Positions 36,092 to 49,334 of a stretch of DNA of 64,000 nt are shown in pieces. Under the pieces are notes generated by a model. The model made no database searches. It was not told where the DNA came from and was given only the letters and a program-made list of their open reading frames with translations. The position numbers were made by a program, and so were the translations under genes. The stretch spans positions 212,965 through 276,964 of the forward strand of contig CAXIWQ010000254.1 of the NCBI GenBank assembly GCA_964036275.1, given 5' to 3'. This DNA comes from Litoditis marina (lineage: Eukaryota > Nematoda > Chromadorea > Rhabditida > Rhabditidae). Position 1 is the first letter of the stretch. Every line of letters begins with the position of its first letter.

Positions 36092-39000
36092 GCCAACAAG
36101 TCGATAACCGCGATATTTCGTGTTTTGTGGCTGTGCGCCACAGAATATAAAGTCGTATTAGGTTTTCGTAGCTGGGAGCAACAGACTTGATAGCCGTATG
36201 ATTTTTTTTCTGTAGCTGCAAGGCAAAGAGTCAATAACCGCGTTAATTTGTCTTTTGTGGCTGTGCGCCACAGAATATAAAGTCGTATTAGGTTTTCGTA
36301 GCTGGGAGCAACAGACTTGATAGCCGTATGAACTTTTTTCTGTAGCTGCAAGGCAAAGAGGTAATAACCGCGTTAATTTGTCTTTTGTGGCTGTGCGCCA
36401 CAGAATAGATTGTCGTATCAGGTTTTTGTAGCTGGGAGCAACAGACTTGATAGCCGTATGAACTTTTCTCTGTAGCTGCAAGCCAACAAGTCGATAACCG
36501 CGATATTTCGTGTTTTGTGGCTGTGCGCCACAGAATATAAAGTCTTATTAGGTTTTCGTAGCTGGGAGCAACAGACTTGATAGCCGTATGATTTTTTTTC
36601 TGTAGCTGCAAGGCAAAGAGTCAATAACCGCGTTAATTTGTCTTTTGTGGCTGTGCGCCACAGAATAGATTGTCGTATTAGGTTTTTGTAGCTGGGAGCA
36701 ACAGACTTGATAGCCGTATGAACTGTTCTCTGTAGCTGCAAGGCAAAGAGTCGATAACCGCGTTAATTCGTATTTTGTGGCTGTGCGCCACAGAATAGAT
36801 AGTCGTATTAGGTTTTTTTAGCTGGGAGCAACATACTTGATAGCCGTATAACCTTTTTCCTGTAGCTGCACGGCAAAGAGTCAATAACCGCGTTAATTTG
36901 TCTTTTGTGGCTGTGCGCCACAGAATATAAAGTCGTATTAGGTTTTCGTAGCTGGGAGCAACAGACTTGATAGCCGTATGAATTTTTTTCTGTAGCTGCA
37001 AGGCAAAGAGGTAATAACCGCGTTAATTTGTCTTTTGTGGCTGTGCGCCACAGAATAGATTGTCGTATCAGGTTTTTGTAGCTGGGAGCAACAGACTTGA
37101 TAGCCGTATAAACTTTTCTCTGTAGCTGCAAGCCAACAAGTCGATAACCGCGATAATTCGTATTTTGTGGCTGTGCGCCACAGAATAGATTGTCGTATTA
37201 GGTTTTTGTAGCTGGGAGCAACAGATTTGATAGCCGTATGAACTGTTCTTTGTAGCTGCAAGGCAAAGAGTCGATAACCGCGTTAATTCGTCTTTGTGGC
37301 TGTGCGCCACAGAATATATTGTCGTATTAGGTTTTTGTAGCTGGGAGCAACAGATTTGATAGCCGTATGAAATGTTCTCTGTAACTGCGAGGCAAAGAGT
37401 CAATAACCGCGTTAATTCGTCTTTTGTGGCTGTGCGCCACAGAATATATAGTCGTATTAGGTTTTTGTTGCTGGGAGCAACAGACTTGATAGCCGTATGA
37501 ACTTTTCTCTGTAGCTGCAAGCCAACAAGTCGATAACCGCGATAATTTGTTTTTGTGGCTGTGCGCCACAGAATAGATTGTCGTATTAGGTTTTTGTAGC
37601 TGGGAGCAACAGATTTGATAGCCGTATGAAATATTCTCTGTAGCTGCAAGGCAAAGAGTCGATAACCGCGTCAATTCGTATTTTGTGGCTGTGCGCCACA
37701 GAATAGATAGTCGTATTAGGTTTTTGTAGCTGGGAGCAACAGACTTGATAGCCGCATAAACTTTTCTCTGTAACTGCAAGCCAAAAAGTCGATAACCGCG
37801 TTAATTCGTATTTTGTGGCTGTGCGCCACAGAATAGATTGTCGTATTAGGTGTTTGTATCTGGGAGCAACAGATTTGATAGCCGTATGAACTTTTCTCTT
37901 TAACTGCAAGCCAAAAAGTCGATAACCGCGTTAATTCGTATTTTGTGGCTGTGCGCCACAGAATAGATTGTCGTATTAGGTGTTTGTATCTGGGAGCAAC
38001 AGATTTGATAGCCGTATGAAATATTCTCTGTAACTGCGAGGCAAAAAGTCAATAACCGCGTTAATTCGTCTTTTGTGACTGTGCGCCACAGAATATATAG
38101 TCGTATTAGGTTTTTGTAGCTGGGAGCAACAGACTTGATAGCCGTATGATTTTTTTTTTGTAGCTGCAAGTCAAAATGTCAATAACCGCGTTAATTCGTC
38201 TTTGTGGCTGTGCGCCACAGAATATATTGTCGTATTAGGTTTTTGTAGCTGGGAGCAACAGATTTGATAGCCGTATGAAATGTTCTCTGTAACTGCGAGG
38301 CAAAGAGTCAATAACCGCGTTAATTCGTCTTTTGTGGCTGTGCGCCACAGAATATATAGTCGTATTAGGTTTTTGTTGCTGGGAGCAACAGACTTGATAG
38401 CCGTATGAACTTTTCTCTGTAGCTGCAAGCCAACAAGTCGATAACCGCGATAATTTGTTTTTGTGGCTGTGCGCCACAGAATAGATTGTCGTATTAGGTT
38501 TTTGTAGCTGGGAGCAACAGATTTGATAGCCGTATGAAATATTCTCTGTAGCTGCAAGGCAAAGAGTCGATAACCGCGTCAATTCGTATTTTGTGGCTGT
38601 GCGCCACAGAATAGATAGTCGTATTAGGTTTTTGTAGCTGGGAGCAACATACTTGATAGCCGTATAACCTTTTTCCTGTAGCTGCACGGCAAAGAGTCAA
38701 TAACCGCGTTAATTTGTCTTTTGTGGCTGTGCGCCACAGAACATAAAGTCGTATTAGGTTTTCGTAGCTGGGAGCAACAGACTTGATAGCCGTATGAACT
38801 TTTTCTGTAGCTGCAAGGCAAAGAGGTAATAACCGCGTTAATTTTCCTTTTGTGGCTGTGCGCCACAGAATAGATTGTCGTATCAGGTTTTTGTAGCTGG
38901 GAGCAACAGACTTGATAGCCGTATGAACTTTTCTCTGTAGCTGCAAGCCAACAAGTCGATAACCGCGATATTTCGTGTTTTGTGGCTGTGCGCCACAGAA

Positions 39001-40145
39001 TATAAAGGCGTATTAGGTTTTCGTAGCTGGGAGCAACAGACTTGATAGCCGTATGATTTTTTTTCTGTAGCTGCAAGGCAAAGAGTCAATAACCGCGTTA
39101 ATTTGTCTTTTGTGGCTGTGCGCCACAGAATATAAAGTCGTATTAGGTTTTCGTAGCTGGGAGCAACAGACTTGATAGCCGTATGAACTTTTTTCTGTAG
39201 CTGCAAGGCAAAGAGGTAATAACCGCGTTAATTTGTCTTTTGTGGCTGTGCGCCACAGAATAGATTGTCGTATCAGGTTTTTGTAGCTGGGAGCAACAGA
39301 CTTGATAGCCGTATGAACTTTTCTCTGTAGCTGCAAGCCAACAAGTCGATAACCGCGATATTTCGTGTTTTGTGGCTGTGCGCCACAGAATATAAAGTCT
39401 TATTAGGTTTTCGTAGCTGGGAGCAACAGACTTGATAGCCGTATGATTTTTTTTCTGTAGCTGCAAGGCAAAGAGTCAATAACCGCGTTAATTTGTCTTT
39501 TGTGGCTGTGCGCCACAGAATAGATTGTCGTATTAGGTTTTTGTAGCTGGGAGCAACAGACTTGATAGCCGTATGAACTGTTCTCTGTAGCTGCAAGGCA
39601 AAGAGTCGATAACCGCGTTAATTCGTATTTTGTGGCTGTGCGCCACAGAATAGATAGTCGTATTAGGTTTTTTTAGCTGGGAGCAACATACTTGATAGCC
39701 GTATAACCTTTTTCCTGTAGCTGCACGGCAAAGAGTCAATAACCGCGTTAATTTGTCTTTTGTGGCTGTGCGCCACAGAATATAAAGTCGTATTAGGTTT
39801 TCGTAGCTGGGAGCAACAGACTTGATAGCCGTATGAATTTTTTTCTGTAGCTGCAAGGCAAAGAGGTAATAACCGCGTTAATTTGTCTTTTGTGGCTGTG
39901 CGCCACAGAATAGATTGTCGTATCAGGTTTTTGTAGCTGGGAGCAACAGACTTGATAGCCGTATAAACTTTTCTCTGTAGCTGCAAGCCAACAAGTCGAT
40001 AACCGCGATAATTCGTATTTTGTGGCTGTGCGCCACAGAATAGATTGTCGTATTAGGTTTTTGTAGCTGGGAGCAACAGATTTGATAGCCGTATGAACTG
40101 TTCTTTGTAGCTGCAAGGCAAAGAGTCGATAACCGCGTTAATTCG
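34436..40145 (+). repeat. 2,855-bp tandem duplication across the B/C border
   Basis: 34,436-37,290 and 37,291-40,145 are head-to-tail copies (22 monomers) at offset 2,854-2,855. Each holds B monomers followed by C monomers. The first junction is visible near 37,285, where a C-type monomer (GCAAAGAGTCGATAACC) runs straight into ATTCGTCTTTGTGG of B type. Differences noticed are few: for example GTCAATTTGTC against TTTTCCTTTTG near 38,843, and GTCGTATTAGG against GGCGTATTAGG near 39,007. Confidence 0.82.
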
Positions 40146-41800
40146 TATTTTGTGGCTGTGCGCCACAGAATAGATAGTCGTATTAGGTTTTTGTAGCTGG
40201 GAGCAACATATTTGATAGCCGTATAACCTTTTTCCTGTAGCTGCACGGCAAAGAGTCAATAACCGCGTTAATTTGTCTTTTGTGGCTGTGCGCCACAGAA
40301 TATAAAGTCGTATTAGGTTTTTGTAGCTGGGAGCAACAGACTTGATAGCCGTATGAACTTTTCTCTGTAGCTGCAAGCCAACAAGTCGATAACCGCGATA
40401 TTTCGTGTTTTGTGGCTGTGCGCCACAGAATATAAAGTCGTATTAGGTTTTCGTAGCTGGGAGCAACAGACTTGATAGCCGTATGATTTTTTTTCTGTAG
40501 CTGCAAGGCAAAGAGTCAATAACCGCGTTAATTTGTCTTTTGTGGCTGTGCGCCACAGAATATAAAGTCGTATTAGGTTTTCGTAGCTGGGAGCAACAGA
40601 CTTGATAGCCGTATGAACTTTTTTCTGTAGCTGCAAGGCAAAGAGGTAATAACCGCGTTAATTTGTCTTTTGTGGCTGTGCGCCACAGAATAGATTGTCG
40701 TATCAGGTTTTTGTAGCTGGGAGCAACAGACTTGATAGCCGTATGAACTTTTCTCTGTAGCTGCAAGCCAACAAGTCGATAACCGCGATATTTCGTGTTT
40801 TGTGGCTGTGCGCCACAGAATATAAAGTCTTATTAGGTTTTCGTAGCTGGGAGCAACAGACTTGATAGCCGTATGATTTTTTTTTCTGTAGCTGCAAGGC
40901 AAAGAGTCAATAACCGCGTTAATTTGTCTTTTGTGGCTGTGCGCCACAGAATAGATTGTCGTATTAGGTTTTTGTAGCTGGGAGCAACAGACTTGATAGC
41001 CGTATGAACTGTTCTCTGTAGCTGCAAGGCAAAGAGTCGATAACCGCGTTAATTCGTATTTTGTGGCTGTGCGCCACAGAATAGATAGTCGTATTAGGTT
41101 TTTTTAGCTGGGAGCAACATACTTGATAGCCGTATAACCTTTTTCCTGTAGCTGCACGGCAAAGAGTCAATAACCGCGTTAATTTGTCTTTTGTGGCTGT
41201 GCGCCACAGAATATAAAGTCGTATTAGGTTTTCGTAGCTGGGAGCAACAGACTTGATAGCCGTATGAATTTTTTTCTGTAGCTGCAAGGCAAAGAGGTAA
41301 TAACCGCGTTAATTTGACTTTTGTGGCTGTGCGCCACAGAATAGATTGTCGTATCAGGTTTTTGTAGCTGGGAGCAACAGACTTGATAGCCGTATAAACT
41401 TTTCTCTGTAGCTGCAAGCCAACAAGTCGATAACCGCGATAATTCGTATTTTGTGGCTGTGCGCCACAGAATAGATTGTCGTATTAGGTTTTTGTAGCTG
41501 GGAGCAACAGATTTGATAGCCGTATGAACTGTTCTTTGTAGCTGCAAGGCAAAGAGTCGATAACCGCGTTAATTCGTATTTTGTGGCTGTGCGCCACAGA
41601 ATAGATAGTCGTATTAGGTTTTTGTAGCTGGGAGCAACATATTTGATAGCCGTATAACCTTTTTCCTGTAGCTGCACGGCAAAGAGTCAATAACCGCGTT
41701 AATTTGTCTTTTGTGGCTGTGCGCCACAGAATATAAAGTCGTATTAGGTTTTTGTAGCTGGGAGCAACAGACTTGATAGCCGTATGAACTTTTTTCTGTA
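35790..41800 (+). repeat. Family C block C1
   Basis: This block is rich in monomers with TTTTCGTAGCTGGG, GATATTTCGTG, GTCGTATCAGG and CCGTATAACCTTTTTCCTG. A 390-bp (three-monomer) repeat is visible: GATATTTCGTG at 36,113 and again at 36,503. Only scattered single copies of TTTTCGTAGC occur in family A (near 6,514, 14,835 and 49,160). Confidence 0.75.
38890..41751 (+). repeat. 1,430-bp (11-monomer) tandem duplication in C1
   Basis: 38,890-40,320 and 40,321-41,751 align at offset 1,430-1,431 (38,883 to 40,313; 39,533 to 40,964; 39,923 to 41,354). The one-base step comes from a longer T-tract near 40,880. This unit overlaps the end of the 2,855-bp duplication, so the two events happened one after the other. 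Confidence 0.8.
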
Positions 41801-42079
41801 GCTGCAAGCCAACAAGTCGATAACCGCGTTAATTTGTCTTTTGTGGCTGTGCGCCACAGAATAGATTGTCGTATCAGGTTTTTGTAGCTGGGAGCAACAG
41901 ACTTGATAGCCGTATGAACTTTTTTCTGTAGCTGCAAGGCAAAGAGGTAATAACCGCGTTAATTTGTCTTTTGGTGCTGTGCGCCATAGGATATAAAGTC
42001 GTATTAGGTTTTTGTAGCCATGAGCAACAGACTTGATAGCCGTATAAACTTTTTTCTGTAGCTGCAAGGCAAAGAGTCG

Positions 42080-45000
42080 ATAACCGCGTTATATCGTATT
42101 TTGTGGCTGTGTGCCACAGAATAGATAGTTGTATTGGGTTTTTCTAGCTGGGAGCAACATACTTGATAGCCATATAAACTTTTTTCTGTAGCTGCACGGC
42201 AAAGAGTCAATAACCGCGTTAATTTGTCTTTTGTGGCTGTGCGCCACAGAATATAAAGTCGTATTAGGTTTTTGTAGCTGGGAGCAACAGACTTGATAGC
42301 CGTACAAACTTTTTTTCTGTAGCTGCAAGGCAAAGAGGTAATAACCGCGTTAATTTGTCTTTTGTGGCTGTGCGCCACAGAATAGATTGTCGTATCAGGT
42401 TTTTGTAGCTGGGAGCAACAGACTTGATAGCCGTATGAACTTTTCTCTGTAGCTGCAAGCCAACAAGTCGATAACCGCGATAATTCGTATTTTGTGGCTG
42501 TGCGCCACAGAATAGATTGTCGTATTAGGTTTTTGTAGCTGGGAGCAACAGATTTGATAGCCGTATGAACTGTTCTTTGTAGCTGCAAGGCAAAGAGTCG
42601 ATAACCGCGTTAATTCGTATTTTGTGGCTGTGCGCCACAGAATAGATAGTCGTATTAGGTTTTTGTAGCTGGGAGCAACATATTTGATAGCCGTATAACC
42701 TTTTTTCTGTAGCTGCACGGCAAAGAGTCAATAACGGCGTTAATTTGTCTTTTGTGGCTGTGCGCCACAGAATATAAAGTCGTATTAGGTTTTTGTAGCT
42801 GGGAGCAACAGACTTGATAGCCGTATGAACTTTTTTCTGTAGCTGCAAGGCAAAGAGGTAATAACCGCGTTAATTTGTCTTTTGTGGCTGTGCGCCACAG
42901 AATAGATTGTCGTATCAGGTTTTTGTAGCTGGGAGCAACAGACTTGATAGCCGTATGAACTTTTTTCTGTAGCTGCAAGGCAAAGAGGTAATAACCGCGT
43001 TAATTTGTCTTTTGTGGCTGTGCGCCATAGGATATAAAGTCGTATTAGGTTTTTGTAGCCATGAGCAACAGACTTGATAGCCGTATAAACTTTTTTCTGT
43101 AGCTGCAAGGCAAAGAGTCGATAACCGCGTTATATCGTATTTTGTGGCTGTGTGCCACAGAATAGATAGTTGTATTGGGTTTTTCTAGCTGGGAGCAACA
43201 TACTTGATAGCCATATAAACTTTTTTCTGTAGCTGCACGGCAAAGAGTCAATAACCGCGTTAATTTGTCTTTTGTGGCTGTGCGCCACAGAATATAAAGT
43301 CGTATTAGGTTTTTGTAGCTGGGAGCAACATACTTAATAGCCGTATAAACTTTTTTTCTGTAGCTGCAAGGCAAAGAGGTAATAACCGCGTTAATTTGTC
43401 TTTTGTGGCTGTGCGCCACAGAATATAAAGTCGTATTAGGTTTTTGTAGCTGGGAGCAACAGATTTGATAACCGTATGAAATGTTCTCTGTAACTGCAAG
43501 GCAAAGAGTCAATAACCGCGTTAATTTGTATTTTGTGGCTGTGCGCCACAGAATATAAAGTCGTATTATGTTTTTGTAGTTGGAAGCAACAGACTTGATA
43601 GCCGTATGATTTTTTTTTTGTAGCTGCAAGTCAAAATGTCAATAACCGCGTTAATTCGTCTTTGTGGCTGTGCGCCTCAGAATAGATTGTCGTATTAGGT
43701 TTTTGTAGCTGGGAGCAACAGATTTGATAGCCGTATGAAATGTTCTCTGTAACTGCGAGGCAAAGAGTCAATAACCGCGTTAATTCGTCTTTTGTGGCTG
43801 TGCGCCACAGAATATATAGTCGTATTAGGTTTTTGTAGCTGGGAGCAACAAACTTGATAGCCGTATGAATTTTTCTCTGTAGCTGCAAGCCAACAAGTCG
43901 ATAACCGCGATAATTTGTATTTTGTGGCTGTGCGCCACAGAATAGATTGTCGTATCAGGTTTTTGTAGCTGGGAGCAACATATTTGATAGCCGTATGAAC
44001 TGTTCTCTGTAGCTGCAAGGCAAAGAGTCAATAACCGCGTTAATTTGTCTTTTGTGGCTGTGCGCCACAGAATATAAAGTCGTATTGGGTTTTTCTAGCT
44101 GGGAGCAACATACTTGATAGCCATATAAACTTTTTTTCTGTAGCTGCACGGCAAAGAGTCAATAACCGCGTTAATTTGTCTTTTGTGGCTGTGCGCCACA
44201 GAATATAAAGTCGTATTAGGTTTTTGTAGCTGGGAGCAACAGACTTGATAGCCGTACAAACTTTTTTTCTGTAGCTGCAAGGCAAAGAGGTAATAACCGC
44301 GTTAATTTGTCTTTTGTGGCTGTGCGCCACAGAATAGATTGTCGTATCAGGTTTTTGTAGCTGGGAGCAACAGACTTGATAGCCGTATGAACTTTTCTCT
44401 GTAGCTGCAAGCCAACAAGTCGATAACCGCGATAATTCGTATTTTGTGGCTGTGCGCCACAGAATAGATTGTCGTATTAGGTTTTTGTAGCTGGGAGCAA
44501 CAGATTTGATAGCCGTATGAACTGTTCTTTGTAGCTGCAAGGGAAAGAGTCGATAACCGCGTTAATTCGTATTTTGTGGCTGTGCGCCACAGAATAGATA
44601 GTCGTATTAGGTTTTTGTAGCTGGGAGCAACATATTTGATAGCCGTATAACCTTTTTTCTGTAGCTGCACGGCAAAGAGTCAATAACCGCGTTAATTTGT
44701 CTTTTGTGGCTGTGCGCCACAGAATATAAAGTCGTATTAGGTTTTTGTAGCTGGGAGCAACAGACTTGATAGCCGTATGAACTTTTTTCTGTAGCTGCAA
44801 GGCAAAGAGGTAATAACCGCGTTAATTTGTCTTTTGTGGCTGTGCGCCACAGAATAGATTGTCGTATCAGGTTTTTGTAGCTGGGAGCAACAGACTTGAT
44901 AGCCGTATGAACTTTTTTCTGTAGCTGCAAGGCAAAGAGGTAATAACCGCGTTAATTTGTCTTTTGTGGCTGTGCGCCATAGGATATAAAGTCGTATTAG

Positions 45001-47500
45001 GTTTTTGTAGCCATGAGCAACAGACTTGATAGCCGTATAAACTTTTTTCTGTAGCTGCAAGGCAAAGAGTCGATAACCGCGTTATATCGTATTTTGTGGC
45101 TGTGTGCCACAGAATAGATAGTTGTATTGGGTTTTTCTAGCTGGGAGCAACATACTTGATAGCCATATAAACTTTTTTCTGTAGCTGCACGGCAAAGAGT
45201 CAATAACCGCGTTAATTTGTCTTTTGTGGCTGTGCGCCACAGAATATAAAGTCGTATTAGGTTTTTGTAGCTGGGAGCAACATACTTAATAGCCGTATAA
45301 ACTTTTTTTCTGTAGCTGCAAGGCAAAGAGGTAATAACCGCGTTAATTTGTCTTTTGTGGCTGTGCGCCACAGAATATAAAGTCGTATTAGGTTTTTGTA
45401 GCTGGGAGCAACAGATTTGATAACCGTATGAAATGTTCTCTGTAACTGCAAGGCAAAGAGTCAATAACCGCGTTAATTTGTATTTTGTGGCTGTGCGCCG
45501 CAGAATATAAAGTCGTATTATGTTTTTGTAGTTGGAAGCAACAGACTTGATAGCCGTATGATTTTTTTTTGTAGCTGCAAGTCAAAATGTCAATAACCGC
45601 GTTAATTCGTCTTTGTGGCTGTGCGCCTCAGAATAGATTGTCGTATTAGGTTTTTGTAGCTGGGAGCAACAGATTTGATAGCCGTATGAAATGTTCTCTG
45701 TAACTGCGAGGCAAAGAGTCAATAACCGCGTTAATTCGTCTTTTGTGGCTGTGCGCCACAGAATATATAGTCGTATTAGGTTTTTGTAGCTGGGAGCAAC
45801 AAACTTGATAGCCGTATGAATTTTTCTCTGTAGCTGCAAGCCAACAAGTCGATAACCGCGATAATTTGTATTTTGTGGCTGTGCGCCACAGAATAGATTG
45901 TCGTATTAGGTTTTTGTAGCTGGGAGCAACAGATTTGATAGCCGTATGAACTGTTCTCTGTAGCTGCAAGGCAAAGAGTCAATAACCGCGTTAATTTGTC
46001 TTTTGTGGCTGTGCGCCACAGAATATAAAGTCGTATTGGGGTTTTCTAGCTGGGAGCAACATACTTGATAGCCATATAAACTTTTTTCTGTAGCTGCACG
46101 GCAAAGAGTCAATAACCGCGTTAATTTGTCTTTTGTGGCTGTGCGCCACAGAATATAAAGTCGTATTAGGTTTTTGTAGCTGGGAGCAACAGACTTGATA
46201 GCCGTACAAACTTTTTTTCTGTAGCTGCAAGGCAAAGAGGTAATAACCGCGTTAATTTGTCTTTTGTGGCTGTGCGCCACAGAATAGATTGTCGTATCAG
46301 GTTTTTGTAGCTGGGAGCAACAGACTTGATAGCCGTATGAACTTTTCTCTGTAGCTGCAAGCCAACAAGTCGATAACCGCGATAATTCGTATTTTGTGGC
46401 TGTGCGCCACAGAATAGATTGTCGTATTAGGTTTTTGTAGCTGGGAGCAACAGATTTGATAGCCGTATGAACTGTTCTTTGTAGCTGCAAGGCAAAGAGT
46501 CGATAACCGCGTTAATTCGTATTTTGTGGCTGTGCGCCACAGAATAGATAGTCGTATTAGGTTTTTGTAGCTGGGAGCAACATATTTGATAGCCGTATAA
46601 CCTTTTTTCTGTAGCTGCACGGCAAAGAGTCAATAACCGCGTTAATTTGTCTTTTGTGGCTGTGCGCCACAGAATATAAAGTCGTATTAGGTTTTTGTAG
46701 CTGGGAGCAACAGATTTGATAGCCGTATGAACTTGTTTCTGTAGCTGCAAGGCAAAGAGGTAATAACCGCGTTAATTTGTCTTTTGTGGCTGTGCGCCAC
46801 AGAATAGATTGTCGTATCAGGTTTTTGTAGCTGGGAGCAACAGACTTGATAGCCGTATGAACTTTTTTCTGTAGCTGCAAGGCAAAGAGGTAATAACCGC
46901 GTTAATTTGTCTTTTGTGGCTGTGCGCCATAGGATATAAAGTCTTATTAGGTTTTTGTATCCATGAGCAACAGACTTGATAGCCGTATAAACTTTTTTCT
47001 GTAGCTGCAAGGCAAAGAGTCGATAACCGCGTTATATCGTAATTTTTGGCTGTGTGCCACAGAATAGATAGTTGTATTGGGTTTTTCTAGCTGGGAGCAA
47101 CATACTTGATAGCCATATAAACTTTTTTCTGTAGCTGCACGGCAAAGAGTCAATAACCGCGTTAATTTGTCTTTTGTGGCTGTGCGCCACAGAATATAAA
47201 GTCGTATTAGGTTTTTGTAGCTGGGAGCAACATACTTGATAGCCGTATAAACTTTTTTTCTGTAGCTGCAAGGCAAAGAGGTAATAACCGCGTTAATTTG
47301 TCTTTTGTGGCTGTGCGCCACAGAATATAAAGTCGTATTAGGTTTTTGTAGCTGGGAGCAACAGATTTGATAGCCGTATGAAATGTTCTCTGTAACTGCA
47401 AGGCAAAGAGTCAATAACCGCGTTAATTTGTATTTTGTGGCTGTGCGCCACAGAATATAAAGTCGTATTATGTTTTTGTAGTTGGAAGCAACAGACTTGA
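42080..47500 (+). repeat. 1,950-bp (15-monomer) higher-order repeat in A2
   Basis: Marker monomers at 43,121, 45,073 and 47,023 are 1,952 and 1,950 bp apart. The segments between align throughout (42,395 to 44,347 to 46,297; 42,785 to 44,737 to 46,687; 43,305 to 45,257). Two units are complete and the third is partial, then changes to the type seen at 5.3-6.1 kb. Confidence 0.82.
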
Positions 47501-48665
47501 TAGCCGTATGATTTTTTTTTTGTAGCTGCAAGTCAAAATGTCAATAACCGCGTTAATTCGTCTTTGTGGCTGTGCGCCTCAGAATAGATTGTCGTATTAG
47601 GTTTTTGTAGCTGGGAGCAACAGATTTGATAGCCGTATGAAATGTTCTCTGTAACTGCGAGGCAAAGAGTCAATAACCGCGTTAATTCGTCTTTTGTGGC
47701 TGTGCGCCACAGAATATATAGTCGTATTAGGTTTTTGTAGCTGGGAGCAACAAACTTGATAGCCGTATGAACTTTTCTCTGTAGCTGCAAGCCAACAAGT
47801 CGATAACCGCGATAATTTGTATTTTGTGGCTGTGCGCCACAGAATAGATTGTCGTATTAGGTTTTTGTAGCTGGGAGCAACATATTTGATAGCCATATAA
47901 ACTTTTTTCTGTAGCTGCACGGCAAAGAGTCAATAACCGCGTTAATTTGTCTTTTGTGGCTGTGCGCCACAGAATATATAGTCGTATTAGGTTTTTGTAG
48001 CTGGGAGCAACATACTTGATAGCCGTATAAACTTTTTTTCTGTAGCTGCAAGGCAAAGAGGTAATAACCGCGTTAATTTGTCTTTTGTGGCTGTGCGCCA
48101 CAGAATATAAAGTCGTATTAGGTTTTTGTAGCTGGGAGCAACAGATTTGATAGCCGTATGAAATGTTCTCTGTAACTGCAAGGCAAAGAGTCAATAACCG
48201 CGTTAATTTGTATTTTGTGGCTGTGCGCCACAGAATATAAAGTCGTATTATGTTTTTGTAGTTGGAAGCAACAGACTTGATAGCCGTATGATTTTTTTTT
48301 TGTAGCTGCAAGTCAAAATGTCAATAACCGCGTTAATTCGTCTTTGTGGCTGTGCGCCTCAGAATAGATTGTCGTATTAGGTTTTTGTAGCTGGGAGCAA
48401 CAGATTTGATAGCCGTATGAAATGTTCTCTGTAACTGCGAGGCAAAGAGTCAATAACCGCGTTAATTCGTCTTTTGTGGCTGTGCGCCACAGAATATATA
48501 GTCGTATTAGGTTTTTGTAGCTGGGAGCAACAAACTTGATAGCCGTATGAACTTTTCTCTGTAGCTGCAAGCCAACAAGTCGATAACCGCGATAATTTGT
48601 ATTTTGTGGCTGTGCGCCACAGAATAGATTGTCGTATTAGGTTTTTGTAGCTGGGAGCAACATAT
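47106..48665 (+). repeat. 780-bp (6-monomer) tandem duplication
   Basis: 47,106-47,885 and 47,886-48,665 match at offset 780. The junction lies inside a monomer at about 47,881-47,895: CATATTTGATAGCC is followed by ATATAAAC, combining two monomer types. Confidence 0.78.
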
Positions 48666-49334
48666 TTGATAGCCGTATGAACTGTTCTCTGTAGCTGCAA
48701 GGCAAAGAGTCGATAACCGCGTCAATTCGTATTTTGTGGCTGTGCGCCACAGAATAGATAGTCGTATTAGATTTTTGTAGCTGGGAGCAACATACTTGGT
48801 AGCCGTATAACCTTTTTCCTGTAGCTGCACGGCAAAGAGTCAATAACCGCGTTAATTTGTCTTTTGTGGCTGTGCGCCACAGAATAGATTGTCGTATTAG
48901 GTTTTTGTAGCTGGGAGCAACAGATTTGATAGCCGTATGAAATATTCTCTGTAACTGCGAGGCAAAGAGTCAATAACCGCGTTAATTCTTCTTTTGTGGC
49001 TGTGCGCCACAGAATATATAGTCGTATTAGGTTTTTGTAGCTGGGAGCAACAGACTTGATAGCCGTATGAACTGTTCTCTGTAGCTGCAAGGCAAAGAGT
49101 CGATAACCGCGTTAATTTGTCTTTTGTAACTGTGCGCCACAGAATATAGAGTCGTATTAGGTTTTCGTAGCTGGGAGCAACAGACTTGATAGCCGTATGA
49201 ATTTTTTTCTGTAGCTGCAAGGCAAAGAGGTAATAACCGCGTTAATTTGTCTTTTGTGGCTGTGCGCCACAGAATAGATTGTCGTATCAGGTTTTTGTAG
49301 CTGGGAGCAACAGACTTGATAGCCGTATGAACTT

